From NCBI RefSeq assembly GCF_005871165.1, contig NZ_SWKP01000007.1, forward strand, positions 310,001 through 374,000: DNA of 64,000 bases. Direction: 5' to 3'. The stretch is from Maricaulis alexandrii (GTDB taxonomy: Bacteria > Pseudomonadota > Alphaproteobacteria > Caulobacterales > Maricaulaceae). This document shows positions 39,320-50,246 of the stretch, piece by piece (position 1 is the stretch's first letter; each line of letters starts with the position of its first letter). Under the pieces are notes generated by a model. It made no database searches, had not been told where the DNA came from, and saw nothing but the letters and a program-made list of their open reading frames with translations. A program made the position numbers and the translations under genes.

Positions 39320-40081
39320 TTAGCCCAGGGCCGCCATGTCTTCGTCGGAGATGTCGAAATTCGCGTAGACGTTCTGGACGTCGTCGCAATCTTCCAGCGT
39401 CTCCATCATCTTCATCAGCGTACCAACCTTGTCGCCGGTCACTTCGATCAGGTTCTGCGGACGCCAGATCAGCTTGGCGGAAGACGGGTCATCGAACTGT
39501 TCGGACAGGGCCGAAGCGACATCCATCAGGTCTTCGCGGGCCGTGTAGATGACATGTTCGCCTTCATTCTCGTCATCGCCCGGCTCAGAGGACACATCCT
39601 CGGCGCCGGCCTCGATGGCGGCTTCCATCATCGTGTCTTCATCGGCCTTGGACAGCGGGTAGCGGATCTCGCCGACATTATCGAACATGAAGGCGACCGA
39701 ACCGGTCTCGCCCATATTGCCACCATTCTTGGCAAAGGCCGTGCGGACTTCAGCGGCCGCGCGGTTCCGGTTGTCCGTGGAGACTTCGACGATCACGCCG
39801 ATACCGGCCGGACCGAAGCCCTCATAGCGGATATCCTCGAAATCATCGCCCTCGCCGCCGGAAGCCTTGTCGATCGCGCGCTGGATATTGTCCTTGGGCA
39901 TGGATTGGCCCTTGGCATTCGCGATGGCGAGACGCAGGCGCGGATTGCCGTCAGGGTCGGGCCCACCCATTTTTGCGGCGATGGAGATTTCCTTGGACAG
40001 GCGCGAAAACAGTTTCGAGCGCAGCTTGTCCTGGCGCCCCTTGCGGTGCTGGATATTGGCCCATTTGGAGTGTCCGGCCAT
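39320..40081 (-). CDS. yebC: YebC/TACO1-family translation and regulatory protein
   Basis: A 253-aa protein of the universal YebC family; members bind DNA or help ribosomes through proline-rich stretches. The N-terminal signature [18 protein letters not shown] and the central [19 protein letters not shown] are intact. The ATG at 40081 has GAGGG upstream, and the longer open frame is not conserved. In many proteobacteria yebC lies next to ruvC; here it is about 8 kb away. Confidence 0.95.
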   Translation of the reverse strand: MAGHSKWANIQHRKGRQDKLRSKLFSRLSKEISIAAKMGGPDPDGNPRLRLAIANAKGQSMPKDNIQRAIDKASGGEGDDFEDIRYEGFGPAGIGVIVEVSTDNRNRAAAEVRTAFAKNGGNMGETGSVAFMFDNVGEIRYPLSKADEDTMMEAAIEAGAEDVSSEPGDDENEGEHVIYTAREDLMDVASALSEQFDDPSSAKLIWRPQNLIEVTGDKVGTLMKMMETLEDCDDVQNVYANFDISDEDMAALG

Positions 40082-40191
40082 GGTCGGGATCCCTCTTCCT
40101 GCGGATTCAAGGCGCCTTGAATAACCAGAATGCCCGGCCAAGGCCACTGGGCAAGGCAGATCAGACGTCAAATCGGCAGGTTGCGGGCGGC

Positions 40192-40467
40192 TCAGACCGA
40201 CACGGCACGCGGGGCGGCGGCATACTCCACCGGCGGCGGGAAATCACGCAGGGTCAGGAAGGCCAGGAGGCGGTCCAGCAAATGGGCGCTGTCCGTCTGG
40301 ACCACGCGGACATGAGTGAAGTCCTCACGCAGGCTGACCGTGAACAGGCAGGCATCATTGGCCGCGTCTTCAGCGCCTTGATCGCACATTCGCAGGAAAT
40401 CGATGACGTGTTGATCGAAATCAATCGCGTCCTGGGCTCTCTCGAACCGGATCGTCTGCTTGAACAT
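40192..40467 (-). CDS. Small protein of unknown function
   Basis: A 91-aa soluble protein starting [16 protein letters not shown], with GGGGGA before the ATG at 40467. A longer open frame exists upstream, but this start has the ribosome site. Alternating hydrophobic strands ([21 protein letters not shown]) suggest a small alpha/beta fold. No family recognised. It lies between ymdB and yebC on the same strand. Confidence 0.65.
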   Translation of the reverse strand: MFKQTIRFERAQDAIDFDQHVIDFLRMCDQGAEDAANDACLFTVSLREDFTHVRVVQTDSAHLLDRLLAFLTLRDFPPPVEYAAAPRAVSV

Positions 40468-40776
40468 GCCATCCCCCTTCAATACCGGGACGAAACATCC
40501 GCCGCTCCAATGCGCCTCCCCGGCGCGAATTCTCCCTGGCCCGCCCGGATCATTCTGATCCGGAAAACCATCCGGGCACGACCTTGTTTCGAGGATGAGG
40601 CCGTTTTGTCCCGGAAAGGGATGAACCCTGTCACGACAGACCGTGGCACTCAGGGCCACTCGTCCGACAGAGCAAGGCTAATGCCAGAATTGAGTCGATC
40701 AAGCGGACCCGGATGCGCCGTTAACGGATTCATGACGCACCGCAGCATTTTTGCCACATCTGGTTCGGAAATGAAT
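40468..40776. other. Intergenic region upstream of the 91-aa gene
   Basis: 309 bases without a supported gene. A perfect inverted repeat CCGGATCA-TTC-TGATCCGG is at 40545-40563. The right half is AT-richer, consistent with a promoter for the leftward 91-aa gene. Confidence 0.5.
40545..40563. promoter_or_regulatory. Perfect short inverted repeat
   Basis: CCGGATCA-TTC-TGATCCGG, 8-bp arms and a 3-base loop, about 80 bases upstream of the 91-aa gene start. Without a U tract on either strand, an operator or RNA hairpin is as likely as a terminator. Confidence 0.35.
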
Positions 40777-41592
40777 TCAGTCGGGGATGGTTTCGGACAA
40801 TTGGCCGCCAATGCGGATCGGTTCAACCCGGACGGCCAGCCCCGTGCTGTCGTCGGTTTCCACGAAAACACCGCTCATTGTCCCCTCACCCGTCGCCGGC
40901 TCGAAACGGCCGGAGCGCATGCGGGTGGTGAAACGGCGCAGGGGCTCTTCCTTGTCCATGCCGATGACACTGTCATAGTCGCCGCACATGCCCGCATCGG
41001 TCTGGTAGGCCGTGCCGCCCGGCAGGATGCGCGTATCCGAGGTCGGGACATGGGTGTGCGTGCCGACAACGAGACTGGCCCGGCCGTCGCAGAAGACACC
41101 CATCGCCATTTTCTCGCTGGTTGCCTCGCCATGAAAATCGAGGATCACCGCGTCGGCGACCAGGCCGAGCGGCGCCGCCGCCAGTTCGCGCTCCACGGCC
41201 GCGAAAGGATCGTCGAGCGTCTCCATGAAGAGATTGCCCATGGCATTGATCACCAGGACACGGCGCCCGTCCGGCAGGTCAAAGAGATTGGCGCCCGCCC
41301 CCGGGGTCGAGCCCACCGGGTAGTTCGCGGGACGCAAGAGGCGCGGTTCGCGATCGATATAGGTCAGCGCTTCACGCTGGTCCCAAGCATGATTGCCCAA
41401 GGTCAGGACATCAGCCCCGACATCGAAGAGCTGGTTGCAGATTTTCGAGGTCACGCCGAAGCCGGCCGCAGCATTCTCGGCATTCACGACGACAAAATCG
41501 AGCGAGAGCCGCTCACGCAGGGACGGCAGATGTGTCTCGACCGCGACGCGGCCGGTCTTGCCGACAATGTCTCCGAAAAACGCCAGGCGCAT
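40777..41592 (-). CDS. ymdB: YmdB-type metallophosphoesterase
   Basis: A 271-aa calcineurin-like phosphodiesterase (TIGR00282 type); characterised Bacillus members hydrolyse cyclic nucleotides. Metal-site motifs are present: FFGDIVGKTGR, VVNAENAAAGFG, LTLGNHAWDQ, LDFHGEATSEK and VGTHTHVPTSD. The ATG at 41592 starts the conserved protein. It lies 90 bases downstream of the metH C-terminal gene. Confidence 0.92.
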   Translation of the reverse strand: MRLAFFGDIVGKTGRVAVETHLPSLRERLSLDFVVVNAENAAAGFGVTSKICNQLFDVGADVLTLGNHAWDQREALTYIDREPRLLRPANYPVGSTPGAGANLFDLPDGRRVLVINAMGNLFMETLDDPFAAVERELAAAPLGLVADAVILDFHGEATSEKMAMGVFCDGRASLVVGTHTHVPTSDTRILPGGTAYQTDAGMCGDYDSVIGMDKEEPLRRFTTRMRSGRFEPATGEGTMSGVFVETDDSTGLAVRVEPIRIGGQLSETIPD

Positions 41593-41682
41593 GGGGTATC
41601 CACTCCAACTCTCAGGGCGGTGGGTATGACCCATCCGCCCCGCAAAGTCCAAGTCATAGCTGATACTGCAGGCTGATCCCGA

Positions 41683-44343
41683 TCAGGCCGCGTTGCTGTT
41701 CGCCCCGGGCGTGTAGTCGAGAATGGGGGCCAAAGCCCGCTCAGCCTCTTCCAGGGTCCAGCCCTTGCGCCCGGCATAATCCTCGACCTGGTCCCGCAGG
41801 ATCCGACCGACCGCGAAATAGACGCTGTCCGGATGTGACAGGTAGAGACCCGACACGGAGGAGGCCGGCGTCATGGCAAAGGAATTGGTCAGGCTGATCC
41901 CCGCCCGTTCCGGCGCGTCGAGCAGGTTGAACAGGGTCCGCTTCTCGGTGTGGTCGGGCTGGGAGGGATAACCCGGGGCCGGACGGATGCCGGCATAGGC
42001 TTCCTCGATCAGTTCGCGATTGGAGAAGGCCTCGTCCGGTGCATAACCCCAGTGCTCGCGGCGCACCTTTTCGTGCAACCATTCCGCAGCGGCCTCGGCG
42101 AGACGGTCGGACAGCGCCTTGAACAGGATGGAATTGTAGTCGTCCTTGTCGGCCTCGAACCGGGCCAGGATCTCCGGATTGTCACCGGCCGTGACAGCAA
42201 AACCGCCGAGCCAGTCCGGCGTGCCTTCCGGTGCCAGGAAATCGAACTGGTTGAGGTGCGGATTGTCATTCGACTTGGCCGCCTGCTGTCGCAGACCGTA
42301 GAAGGTTTCCAGAACCTCCTTGCGGCTCTCATCGGTATAGAGCACCGCATCATCGCCGACCCGATTGGCCGGCCAGAAGCCGAACACGGCGCGCGGTTCG
42401 AGCCATTTCTCCGCGACGATCCGCTTGAGCATGGCTTGTGCGTCCTCGAACAGGGATTTCGCCGCCTCGCCCCGGTTGGGGTCGTCGAAAATGGCCGGAT
42501 AGCTGCCCTTCATTTCCCAGGTGAAGAAGAAGGGGGTCCAGTCGATATAGTCGATCAGATCTTCCAACGAGGGCCGCAGGTCCTGAACCCCGAGCTGGTT
42601 CGGCTTGGGCGGTGTATGGGCGGACCAGTCGCAATCCCACGCCTTCTGCCGCGCCTGCGCGATCGGCACACGGTTCTTGGACGCCCGGGCGGCGAGACGC
42701 CGCTCCCGGATCTTTGCGAGATCGGCCTTCACATCGGCCGCATAACTGTCGCGCTGGTCCGACAGGAGTTTGGAGACCACGCCCACGGCCCGGCTCGCAT
42801 CCAGCACGTGGACGACCGGCGCCACGGAGATGGACGGATCGATCTTCACAGCCGTATGCGCGGGCGAGGTCGTGGCACCGCCGATCAAAAGCGGGATATC
42901 GACCTTCTTGCGCTCCATTTCAGAGGCCACGAACACCATTTCATCGAGCGACGGCGTGATCAGGCCGGACAGGCCGATGATGTCGGCGTTTTCCTTGCGT
43001 GCGGTTTCCAGGATCGTCTCGCAGGGCACCATCACGCCCAGATCGATGACCTCATAGCCATTGCACTGGAGCACGACGCCCACGATGTTCTTGCCGATAT
43101 CGTGGACATCGCCCTTCACCGTCGCCATCACGACCTTGCCAGCCGAGGAATGCTTCTGACCGGCGGCTTCCTTTTCCGCTTCCATGTAGGGAATGAGATG
43201 GGCCACGGCCTGTTTCATCACCCGCGCCGATTTGACGACCTGGGGCAGGAACATCTTGCCATCGCCGAACAGGTCACCGACGACATTCATGCCGTCCATC
43301 AACGGACCTTCGATGACATGGAGCGGGCGCTCGAAGGACTGGCGCGCCTCTTCGGTGTCCTCGACGATGAATTCATTGATGCCGTGGACCAAGGCATGGC
43401 GGATCCGGTCGGCAACCGGCGCGTCGCGCCATTTCAGATCGCGTTCCTTGGTCTTGCCGCCGCCCTGACCGCGATAGCCCTCAGCCGCCTCCAGCAAGCG
43501 GTCGGTCGCGTCATCGCGGCGATTGAGGATCACGTCCTCGACCAGGTCCCGCAGCTCCGGCTCGATATCATCATAGATGTCGAGCTGGCCGGCATTGACG
43601 ATCCCCATATCCATCCCCGCCTTGATGGCGTGATAGAGAAAGACCGAGTGCATGGCCCGGCGCACCGGCTCATTGCCCCGGAAGGAGAAGGAGATGTTCG
43701 ACAGCCCGCCGGAGACATGACAGCCCGGCAGGTTCTCGCGAATGCGGCGCGTCGCCTCGATGAAGTCGACGGCGTAATTATTGTGCTCCTCGATCCCGGT
43801 CGCCACGGCGAAAATGTTCGGGTCGAAAATGATGTCTTCCGGCGGAAAGCCGATTTCCTCGACGAGGATCTTGTAGGCCCGCTCGCAGATCTCGTACTTG
43901 CGGTCGGCCGTATCCGCCTGACCGGTTTCGTCGAAGGCCATGACAATCACCGCCGCCCCGTAGGACAGGCAGGCCCGGGCCTGGTGGCGGAAGATGTCCT
44001 CGCCCTCTTTCAGGCTGATCGAGTTGACGATGGCCTTGCCCTGGACATTCTGCAGACCGGCCTCGATCACCTCCCATTTGGAGCTGTCGACCATGACCGG
44101 AACGCGGGCCACATCGGGCTCGCCGGCGATCATGCGCAGGAAGGTGGTCATGGCCTCGACACTGTCGAGCAGGCCCTCATCCATGTTCACATCGATGATC
44201 TGGGCGCCGTTCTCGACCTGTTGCCGGGCGACGGACACGGCCTCGGCGTAGTCACCCTCGGTGATGAGTTTGCGGAAGCGGGCCGAGCCCGTGACATTCG
44301 TCCGCTCGCCGACATTGACGAAGCTGGGTACGGATAGGGTCAT
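41683..44343 (-). CDS. metH: Methionine synthase, pterin/B12/activation subunit (split MetH)
   Basis: An 886-aa protein holding the last three MetH modules. The methyltetrahydrofolate-binding domain comes first ([32 protein letters not shown]). The cobalamin domain follows with the axial His motif [11 protein letters not shown] (about residue 410). Last is the SAM-dependent activation domain (from about 560; [14 protein letters not shown]). The homocysteine-binding module is encoded by the separate gene just upstream, 12 bases away. The two proteins together should make methionine from homocysteine. Confidence 0.95.
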   Translation of the reverse strand: MTLSVPSFVNVGERTNVTGSARFRKLITEGDYAEAVSVARQQVENGAQIIDVNMDEGLLDSVEAMTTFLRMIAGEPDVARVPVMVDSSKWEVIEAGLQNVQGKAIVNSISLKEGEDIFRHQARACLSYGAAVIVMAFDETGQADTADRKYEICERAYKILVEEIGFPPEDIIFDPNIFAVATGIEEHNNYAVDFIEATRRIRENLPGCHVSGGLSNISFSFRGNEPVRRAMHSVFLYHAIKAGMDMGIVNAGQLDIYDDIEPELRDLVEDVILNRRDDATDRLLEAAEGYRGQGGGKTKERDLKWRDAPVADRIRHALVHGINEFIVEDTEEARQSFERPLHVIEGPLMDGMNVVGDLFGDGKMFLPQVVKSARVMKQAVAHLIPYMEAEKEAAGQKHSSAGKVVMATVKGDVHDIGKNIVGVVLQCNGYEVIDLGVMVPCETILETARKENADIIGLSGLITPSLDEMVFVASEMERKKVDIPLLIGGATTSPAHTAVKIDPSISVAPVVHVLDASRAVGVVSKLLSDQRDSYAADVKADLAKIRERRLAARASKNRVPIAQARQKAWDCDWSAHTPPKPNQLGVQDLRPSLEDLIDYIDWTPFFFTWEMKGSYPAIFDDPNRGEAAKSLFEDAQAMLKRIVAEKWLEPRAVFGFWPANRVGDDAVLYTDESRKEVLETFYGLRQQAAKSNDNPHLNQFDFLAPEGTPDWLGGFAVTAGDNPEILARFEADKDDYNSILFKALSDRLAEAAAEWLHEKVRREHWGYAPDEAFSNRELIEEAYAGIRPAPGYPSQPDHTEKRTLFNLLDAPERAGISLTNSFAMTPASSVSGLYLSHPDSVYFAVGRILRDQVEDYAGRKGWTLEEAERALAPILDYTPGANSNAA

Positions 44344-44355
44344 GGAGTGCGGTTC

Positions 44356-45414
44356 TCAGGCTGAGAGCTCAAAGGGTTCCAGGCCGGACAGGCGCATGGC
44401 CCGCTCCCGCTTGGCGGGGCGGCGCGGCTGCACGTCTTTCACGGCCTTCGCGATGGCGCGGATATGGTCCGGTGTTGTGCCGCAGCAACCGCCGAGCACA
44501 TTCACCAGGCCGTGTTCGGCCCATTCGGACACGAAGCTGGCGGTCTGGTCCGGTTGTTCGTCATATTCGCCCATATCATTGGGCAGGCCGGCATTGGGAT
44601 AGGCGATGATGCGGGTATCGGCGAGACGGGCAATCTCGGCGATGTAGGGCCGCATTTCTTCCGCTCCCAGCGCACAGTTGAGGCCAACGGCCCAGGGCCG
44701 GGCATGACGCACGGAGTACCAGAAGGCCTCGGCCGTCTGGCCGGACAGGGTGCGGCCGGAGCGGTCGGTGATCGTGCCGGAAATCATGATCGGCAGATCC
44801 GTGCCGGTCGCAGCGCGCAAATCCATCAGCGCCTTGATGGCCGCCTTGGCATTGAGCGTGTCGAACACGGTCTCGATCAGGAAGAAATCGACGAACTCCG
44901 CCATTGCCTCGGCCTGGTCGTAATAGGCCTGGCGGACAGTGTCGAAATCGATGTCCCGAAAGCCCGGATCATTGACGTCGGGGGAAATGGACAGGGTCTT
45001 GTTGGTCGGCCCGATCGCGCCGGCCACGCCGCGCGGCGAGCCGGTCTCCGCCTCGACTTCGTCCGCGGCTTGACGCGCCAGGCGCGCGCCTTCGCGCGCA
45101 ATCTCATTGGCCAGGTCCTGCATGTCATAATCGGCCTGGGCAATCGTGGTCGCGGAAAATGTATTGGTCTCGACGATATCCGAACCGGCCTCAAAATAGG
45201 CCTTGTGGATCGCCTTCACGGCGTCCGGAGTGGTCAGGTTGAGGATGTCATTATTGCCCTTGATGGCGCTCGGCCAATCGGCAAACCGCTCGCCGCGATA
45301 CCCGTCCTCATCCAGCTTGAGGTCCTGGATCTGCGTGCCCATGGCCCCGTCCAGGATCAGCACCCGATCCCGCGCCAAGGCTTCCAGCGCTGCGATACGT
45401 TCCGTGCGTGTCAT
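44356..45414 (-). CDS. metH: Methionine synthase, homocysteine-binding subunit (split MetH)
   Basis: A 352-aa protein equal to the N-terminal homocysteine S-methyltransferase module of MetH. It has [10 protein letters not shown] at the start, GLNCALG and the zinc-cysteine motif [12 protein letters not shown] near the end. It stops shortly after this module with its own stop codon and is followed 12 bases on by the rest of MetH. The clean ends and ribosome spacing argue for a natural split rather than a frameshift. Confidence 0.93.
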   Translation of the reverse strand: MTRTERIAALEALARDRVLILDGAMGTQIQDLKLDEDGYRGERFADWPSAIKGNNDILNLTTPDAVKAIHKAYFEAGSDIVETNTFSATTIAQADYDMQDLANEIAREGARLARQAADEVEAETGSPRGVAGAIGPTNKTLSISPDVNDPGFRDIDFDTVRQAYYDQAEAMAEFVDFFLIETVFDTLNAKAAIKALMDLRAATGTDLPIMISGTITDRSGRTLSGQTAEAFWYSVRHARPWAVGLNCALGAEEMRPYIAEIARLADTRIIAYPNAGLPNDMGEYDEQPDQTASFVSEWAEHGLVNVLGGCCGTTPDHIRAIAKAVKDVQPRRPAKRERAMRLSGLEPFELSA

Positions 45415-45416
45415 GG

Positions 45417-46328
45417 CTATGCCGCCTTGGCTGCTTTGGGTTTGGCGCCGAGCAAATGGCAGGTCGACAGCGCCAGGCCAGCCCGGTTCAGCGTGTAGAA
45501 ATGGAAGTCGCGCACGCCCTCATCGGACAGTTTCTGGCACAGCTCGGCGGCCACATTGGCAGTGACGAGTTCACGCGTCTCGGCATCCTCGTCCAGACCG
45601 GCATAAAGCTCGTGCAGCCAATCCGGCAGGCTTGCGCCGCACAGTCCGGCGATCCGTTTCAGACCGTTGAAATTGGGCTGCAACATGATGCCCGGAACGA
45701 TCGGCATGGTGACGCCGCCTGCCCGCGCGCGCTCCAGGAAGGTCAGATAGACCTCCGGCTCGAAGAAGAATTGCGTGATGGCGCGGTCGGCCCCGGCATC
45801 CTGCTTGGCTTTCAGGAAAGCAATCTCGGCCTCCCAGCCGCGGCTTTCCGGATGAAGCTCCGGATAGCAAGACACAGAAACCTCGAAACACTTGCCCAGG
45901 TCGGTACGGTGGGCCCGCAGGCCTTCCACCAGCTCGATGGAATCCCGGAACCCGCCCGGATGCGGCTCGAACTTCGCGCCCATGCCTTCCGGCGGATCCC
46001 CGCGCAGGGCGACGATGTGCTTCACACCGGCCTGCCAGTAATCCTCTGCCACGGCGAGCACTTCTTCCTTGGTCGCCGAGACACAGGTCAGATGGCCGGC
46101 CGGACGCAAACCGGTTTCCTGGGCGATACGGCGCACGGTCCCGTGGGTGCGCTCCCGTGTGGATCCGCCAGCCCCGTAGGTCACGGACACGAAGGACGGT
46201 TCCATCGGCTCAAGACGCTGCACCGTTTCCCACAGCCGCTCCTCCATCTTCTCGGTTTTCGGCGGGAAGAATTCAAAGGACACGGACAGTCCGCTGTCTC
46301 GCTCAAAGGTCTTTTCAATGGCAGTCAT
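45417..46328 (-). CDS. metF: 5,10-methylenetetrahydrofolate reductase
   Basis: A 303-aa flavoprotein making 5-methyltetrahydrofolate for MetH. Family motifs: [39 protein letters not shown] and [12 protein letters not shown]. It is the first gene of the leftward metF-metH run and ends 2 bases before metH begins. A 22-bp palindrome lies 58 bases upstream of its start. Confidence 0.96.
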   Translation of the reverse strand: MTAIEKTFERDSGLSVSFEFFPPKTEKMEERLWETVQRLEPMEPSFVSVTYGAGGSTRERTHGTVRRIAQETGLRPAGHLTCVSATKEEVLAVAEDYWQAGVKHIVALRGDPPEGMGAKFEPHPGGFRDSIELVEGLRAHRTDLGKCFEVSVSCYPELHPESRGWEAEIAFLKAKQDAGADRAITQFFFEPEVYLTFLERARAGGVTMPIVPGIMLQPNFNGLKRIAGLCGASLPDWLHELYAGLDEDAETRELVTANVAAELCQKLSDEGVRDFHFYTLNRAGLALSTCHLLGAKPKAAKAA

Positions 46329-46386
46329 GGCGCAATCCGGCAGCTCGTCTACACGGGGTTCATCATCAAACCCGGATACACATTAA

Positions 46387-46408
46387 GACATAAAGATATC
46401 TTTATGTC
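46387..46408. promoter_or_regulatory. Perfect palindromic operator upstream of metF
   Basis: A 22-bp perfect palindrome with core CATAAAG-ATAT-CTTTATG. It shares the arms ATAAAG-N4-CTTTAT with the site before metK. This fits binding sites of ArsR-family SAM/SAH-responsive regulators proposed for methionine genes in proteobacteria. No such regulator gene is in the window. Confidence 0.7.
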
Positions 46409-46509
46409 ATGGGATTTCTGTGTGGCGTCAACGTTTTTTGACGGTTGAACTCCGCGCAGCGATCAAGACGCTTGCATCCGGGCCGCGTATCTGTTCTACC
46501 CGGGAAATG

Positions 46510-46529
46510 ATATAAAGCGATCTTTATAT
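46510..46529. promoter_or_regulatory. Palindromic operator overlapping the metK leader
   Basis: ATATAAAG-N4-CTTTATAT, perfect 8-bp arms. It directly abuts the metK ribosome-binding GAGG (46530-46533), so bound protein would block metK expression. Same motif as the metF site. Confidence 0.7.
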
Positions 46530-46541
46530 GAGGTAACGCCT

Positions 46542-47708
46542 GTGAGCAGACCATCTTATATCTTTACGTCGGAAAGCGTTTCCGAGGGCCATCCGGACAA
46601 GGTGTGCGACCGTGTCTCGGACACGATTGTCGACCTCTTCCTGTCCAAGGACCCGGAAGCGCGCGTTGCGTGTGAGACCCTGACCACCACGAACCAGATC
46701 GTGCTGGCCGGCGAAGTCCGCTGCGCTGCCGAAATCAATGATGACGAGATCGAACAGGCGGCCCGCGAAGCGGTCCGTGACATCGGATACGAGCAGGACG
46801 GCTTCCACTGGCAGAAGTCCAACTTCCAGAACTTCCTGCACGAACAATCCGTCCACATCGCTCAGGGCGTTGACGCCTCAGGCGACAAGGATGAAGGCGC
46901 AGGCGATCAGGGCATCATGTTCGGCTATGCCTCGGACGAGACCCCGGCCCTGATGCCGGCTCCGATCCAGTACTCGCATGAAATCCTCAAGCGCATGGCC
47001 GCGCTCCGCAAATCCGGCGAACGCCCGGAATTCGAGCCGGATGCCAAATCACAGGTGACCCTGCGCTATGAGAACGGTGTTCCGGCCGGCGTGACCTCCG
47101 TGGTCGTGTCGACCCAACACCGTGAAGGCCTGACCCAGGCGGACATCCGCGAACTGGTCCGCCCGGTCGTGAAAGACGTCCTGCCGGACGGCTGGTTCCC
47201 GCCGGAAGACGAGTTCTACGTGAACCCCACCGGCACCTTCGTGATCGGTGGTCCGGACGGCGATGCCGGCCTGACCGGCCGCAAGATCATTGTCGACACC
47301 TATGGCGGCGCAGCGCCCCACGGTGGCGGCGCCTTCTCCGGCAAGGACCCGACGAAGGTCGACCGCTCTGCTGCCTATGCCTGCCGGTACCTGGCCAAGA
47401 ACGTGGTCGCGGCCGGCCTGGCCAAGCGCTGCACCATCCAGGTCTCCTACGCGATCGGCATCTCCAAACCGCTCTCGCTGTACGTGGACTGCCACGGCAC
47501 GGGCCAGATGGATGAAGCCAAGCTGGAGAACGCCCTGCGCGAGATGGTCGACCTGACCCCGCGCGGCATCCGGACCCGGCTTCAGCTGAACCGTCCGATC
47601 TATGCCCGCACGGCCGCCTACGGCCATTTCGGGCGCACGCCGGACAGCGATGGCGGCTTCTCCTGGGAGAAGACCGACCTCGCCGACGAGCTTCGCAAGC
47701 TCGCCTGA
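46542..47708 (+). CDS. metK: S-adenosylmethionine synthetase
   Basis: A 388-aa enzyme making SAM from methionine and ATP. Signatures: [20 protein letters not shown] with the ATP His, [12 protein letters not shown], and [22 protein letters not shown]. It starts with GTG at 46542, 8 bases after GAGG. Compared with E. coli it has the same length class. Divergent from metF and followed by ahcY, so SAM formation and SAH removal are linked. Confidence 0.97.
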   Translation: MSRPSYIFTSESVSEGHPDKVCDRVSDTIVDLFLSKDPEARVACETLTTTNQIVLAGEVRCAAEINDDEIEQAAREAVRDIGYEQDGFHWQKSNFQNFLHEQSVHIAQGVDASGDKDEGAGDQGIMFGYASDETPALMPAPIQYSHEILKRMAALRKSGERPEFEPDAKSQVTLRYENGVPAGVTSVVVSTQHREGLTQADIRELVRPVVKDVLPDGWFPPEDEFYVNPTGTFVIGGPDGDAGLTGRKIIVDTYGGAAPHGGGAFSGKDPTKVDRSAAYACRYLAKNVVAAGLAKRCTIQVSYAIGISKPLSLYVDCHGTGQMDEAKLENALREMVDLTPRGIRTRLQLNRPIYARTAAYGHFGRTPDSDGGFSWEKTDLADELRKLA

Positions 47709-47721
47709 TCCAGAGTTTTCC

Positions 47722-47747
47722 GGGGCCGGTCTGACCGGCCCCGTTCT
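47722..47747 (+). terminator. Hairpin between metK and ahcY
   Basis: GGGGCCGGT-CTG-ACCGGCCCC followed by GTTCTT. The short U tract suggests partial termination, leaving some read-through to ahcY. Confidence 0.65.
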
Positions 47748-47783
47748 TACCAGACCCCTAGACGAACAGAGGACCTGAAGGTC

Positions 47784-49193
47784 ATGACGCAATTTGCTGC
47801 GGACAAGCCGTACATCGTGAAAGACATCTCGCTGGCCAAATGGGGCCGGACCGAGCTGGATATGGCCGAGATTGAAATGCCGGGCCTGATGTCCTTGCGC
47901 GAAGAGTTCAAGGACAGCCAGCCGCTCAAGGGTGCCCGCATCGCCGGCTCCCTGCACATGACCGTGCAGACCGCCGTGCTGATCGAGACCCTGACGGCGC
48001 TGGGCGCCGAAGTGCGCTGGGCCTCGTGCAACATCTTCTCCACCCAGGACCATGCCGCGGCCGCGATCGCCGAAACCGGCGTGCCGGTCTTCGCGACCAA
48101 GGGCGAGACGCTCGAGGAATACTGGGATTATGCCGACGCCATCTTCCATTGGCCCGACGGCGAAACCGCCAACATGATCCTGGATGATGGTGGCGATGCC
48201 ACGCTTTACCTGATCCTGGGCGAGAAGGCCGAAGCCGACCCCTCCCTGCTGGATCACCCGAAATCGGAAGAGGAAACCGCCCTCTTCGCCCAGATCCGCA
48301 AGCGCTTCGAAGCAACCCCGGGCTGGTTCACCAAGGCCAAGAACGCCATCCAGGGCGTGTCCGAGGAGACCACGACCGGCGTGATGCGCCTGTACCAGAT
48401 GTCCAAGCGCGGCGAGCTGCCCTTCCCGGCCATCAATGTGAATGACAGCGTCACCAAGTCGAAGTTCGACAACCGTTATGGCTGCCGCGAAAGCCTGGTG
48501 GACGCCATCCGCCGCGGCACGGACGTGATGATGGCCGGCAAGAAGGCCGTCGTCTGCGGCTATGGCGATGTCGGCAAGGGCTCTGCAGAGTCCCTCGCCG
48601 GGGCCGGTGCCCGCGTCTACGTGACCGAGATCGACCCGATCTGCGCCCTGCAAGCCTGCATGGACGGTTTTGAAGTCGTGCGCCTGGACGACGTGATCGA
48701 CGACATGGACATCTTCGTCACCGCGACGGGCAATAAGGACATCATCACGGTCGACCATATGCGCGCCATGAAAGACATGGCGATCGTCTGCAATATCGGT
48801 CACTTCGACAACGAAATTCAGGTCGAGAGCCTGAAGAACTTCAACTGGACGAATGTGAAGCCGCAGGTCGACCTGGTCGAATTCCCGGACGGCAACCGCA
48901 TCATCCTTCTGTCCGAAGGCCGCCTTGTGAATCTGGGCAATGCGACCGGTCACCCGTCCTTCGTGATGTCGTCGTCCTTCACCAACCAGACGCTGGCCCA
49001 GATCGAGCTCTGGACGAAGGGTGATCAGTACAAGAATGACGTCTACATCCTGCCCAAGCACCTGGATGAGAAGGTCGCCCGTTTGCACCTGGACAAGCTC
49101 GGCGCCAAGCTGACCGAACTGTCCACGGATCAGGCCGACTATATCGGCGTGCCGCAGGCTGGTCCGTTCAAGGCCGAGCACTACCGCTACTAG
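47784..49193 (+). CDS. ahcY: S-adenosylhomocysteine hydrolase
   Basis: A 469-aa NAD-dependent enzyme splitting SAH into adenosine and homocysteine. Motifs: [34 protein letters not shown], the NAD loop GYGDVGKG and the C-terminal KAEHYRY ending that reaches the neighbouring subunit. It contains the roughly 40-residue insert typical of the longer bacterial/plant form. It follows metK by 75 bases. A strong terminator closes it. Confidence 0.97.
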   Translation: MTQFAADKPYIVKDISLAKWGRTELDMAEIEMPGLMSLREEFKDSQPLKGARIAGSLHMTVQTAVLIETLTALGAEVRWASCNIFSTQDHAAAAIAETGVPVFATKGETLEEYWDYADAIFHWPDGETANMILDDGGDATLYLILGEKAEADPSLLDHPKSEEETALFAQIRKRFEATPGWFTKAKNAIQGVSEETTTGVMRLYQMSKRGELPFPAINVNDSVTKSKFDNRYGCRESLVDAIRRGTDVMMAGKKAVVCGYGDVGKGSAESLAGAGARVYVTEIDPICALQACMDGFEVVRLDDVIDDMDIFVTATGNKDIITVDHMRAMKDMAIVCNIGHFDNEIQVESLKNFNWTNVKPQVDLVEFPDGNRIILLSEGRLVNLGNATGHPSFVMSSSFTNQTLAQIELWTKGDQYKNDVYILPKHLDEKVARLHLDKLGAKLTELSTDQADYIGVPQAGPFKAEHYRY

Positions 49194-49218
49194 GCGGATA
49201 ACCGAGTCCGAAATGACG

Positions 49219-49247
49219 AAGGGCGCCGCGATTGCGGCGCCCTTTTT
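49219..49247 (+). terminator. Rho-independent terminator of ahcY
   Basis: GGGCGCCGC-GATT-GCGGCGCCC followed by TTTTT. Confidence 0.93.
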
Positions 49248-49265
49248 CATGTCCGGCTCAAACGG

Positions 49266-49649
49266 TCAGCGCGCCGGAACCGCGTTGATCCAGTCCAGTG
49301 CGGCGCCAATATCCGTGAAAGCAATGACCCGGCGCCCTGACGAGTGCGCCACCGTGGTAACAATCATCGAGACAATGCCCTGATCCTCTTCCCGGGACAC
49401 AAAGGCCAGCCGTGCGCCCGGCAGGAGATCGCCGACCAGCGCCTCGACATTGACGATGATATCAACCGGTTCCGCCTCGATCTGCGCCGCCCGGATATCG
49501 ATGATGGCGCCCTTGGCATTATTGGCGTTGGCCACCGATTTGAGATCCACGCGCGAGGCGGCAATCTCGGCGGTGTCAACGGGCCCTTCATGGGTCAGCA
49601 CAGAGGCCCCGTGACCGTTTTCATGATGAACTTTGTAGACCATGCTCAC
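49266..49649 (-). CDS. SpoIIAA/STAS-like small protein of unknown function
   Basis: A 127-aa soluble protein beginning MSMVYKVHHENG from a GTG at 49649; the ATG two codons later is an alternative start. The alternation GAIIDIRAAQIEAEPVDIIVNVE... and the ending RRVIAFTDIGAALDWI resemble SpoIIAA/STAS-like domains, but the match is loose. It follows fthC by 12 bases and may share its transcript. Confidence 0.65.
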   Translation of the reverse strand: MSMVYKVHHENGHGASVLTHEGPVDTAEIAASRVDLKSVANANNAKGAIIDIRAAQIEAEPVDIIVNVEALVGDLLPGARLAFVSREEDQGIVSMIVTTVAHSSGRRVIAFTDIGAALDWINAVPAR

Positions 49650-49661
49650 CCGCAGCCCGCT

Positions 49662-50243
49662 TCATTCGGGTTTTGAACTGATACCAAGAAATTCGACATC
49701 CGTCAGCACGGCGTCAAGAGGCTGGTCGTGCGGATCGGCAGGAAGCATCTCCAGGACCTGTTCGGCATAGGCCAAACCGACCGCCAGAACAGGGCGCGCC
49801 CGCCGCTGTGCCTCCAGCGTGCGATCATAATACCCCTTGCCGAAACCCAGCCGTGTCCCGGCCGGGTCGGCGCCGACCAGCGGAACGAGAATGATGTCGG
49901 GGTCGAGAATCTGCGCTTCGCGTCTCGGTTCGAGAACGCCGAAGGCCCGGCGTTCCAGGGCATCGCCGGGCGCGTAGGCGTGAAAGCGCAAGGCGCCCAC
50001 CCCTTCGGGCATGACGGGCAGGGCCAGCTGCGCACCGGCCTCCGACAGCATCGCCATGAGCGGCCCCGGATCCATTTCACCCGGCAGGGGCGCATACCCC
50101 GCAACGGTCTTGCCCGCCACCATCAGATCGACGGGCCAGTGGTGCAGCAATGCACGCGGCGCATCCGGGCGGGCCCGGGCAGCCTCCTGCCGGGCAGCAA
50201 TGAGGCGCCGGCGCAGATCGGATTTTCGATCAGGAGAAGGCAA
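49662..50243 (-). CDS. fthC: 5-formyltetrahydrofolate cyclo-ligase
   Basis: A 193-aa enzyme returning 5-formyl-THF to the folate pool with ATP. Signature LVPLVGADPAGTRLGFGKGYYDRTL is present, and the N-terminal KSDLRRRLIAAR matches the family start. A TTG at 50243 is the only start that gives a full-length protein. Placement directly behind 6S RNA and zapA is conserved across proteobacteria. Confidence 0.9.
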   Translation of the reverse strand: MPSPDRKSDLRRRLIAARQEAARARPDAPRALLHHWPVDLMVAGKTVAGYAPLPGEMDPGPLMAMLSEAGAQLALPVMPEGVGALRFHAYAPGDALERRAFGVLEPRREAQILDPDIILVPLVGADPAGTRLGFGKGYYDRTLEAQRRARPVLAVGLAYAEQVLEMLPADPHDQPLDAVLTDVEFLGISSKPE

Positions 50244-50246
50244 GGT

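Noticed and set aside
41950-44337. A 795-codon open frame opposite metH
   Set aside because: Shadow of a conserved high-GC gene; composition rich in Arg, His and Gly typical of such shadows.
46329-46541. SAM or SAH riboswitch before metF or metK
   Set aside because: No fold of a known class is apparent. Palindromic DNA sites overlap the leader, and only 12 bases separate the metK site from the start codon.
47709-47783. SAH riboswitch before ahcY
   Set aside because: The gap is 75 bases and mostly filled by the metK terminator; no conserved riboswitch core is seen.
47049-49250. A 733-codon open frame opposite metK and ahcY
   Set aside because: Both sense genes are fully conserved; the antisense frame crosses a terminator and has no ribosome site or family match.
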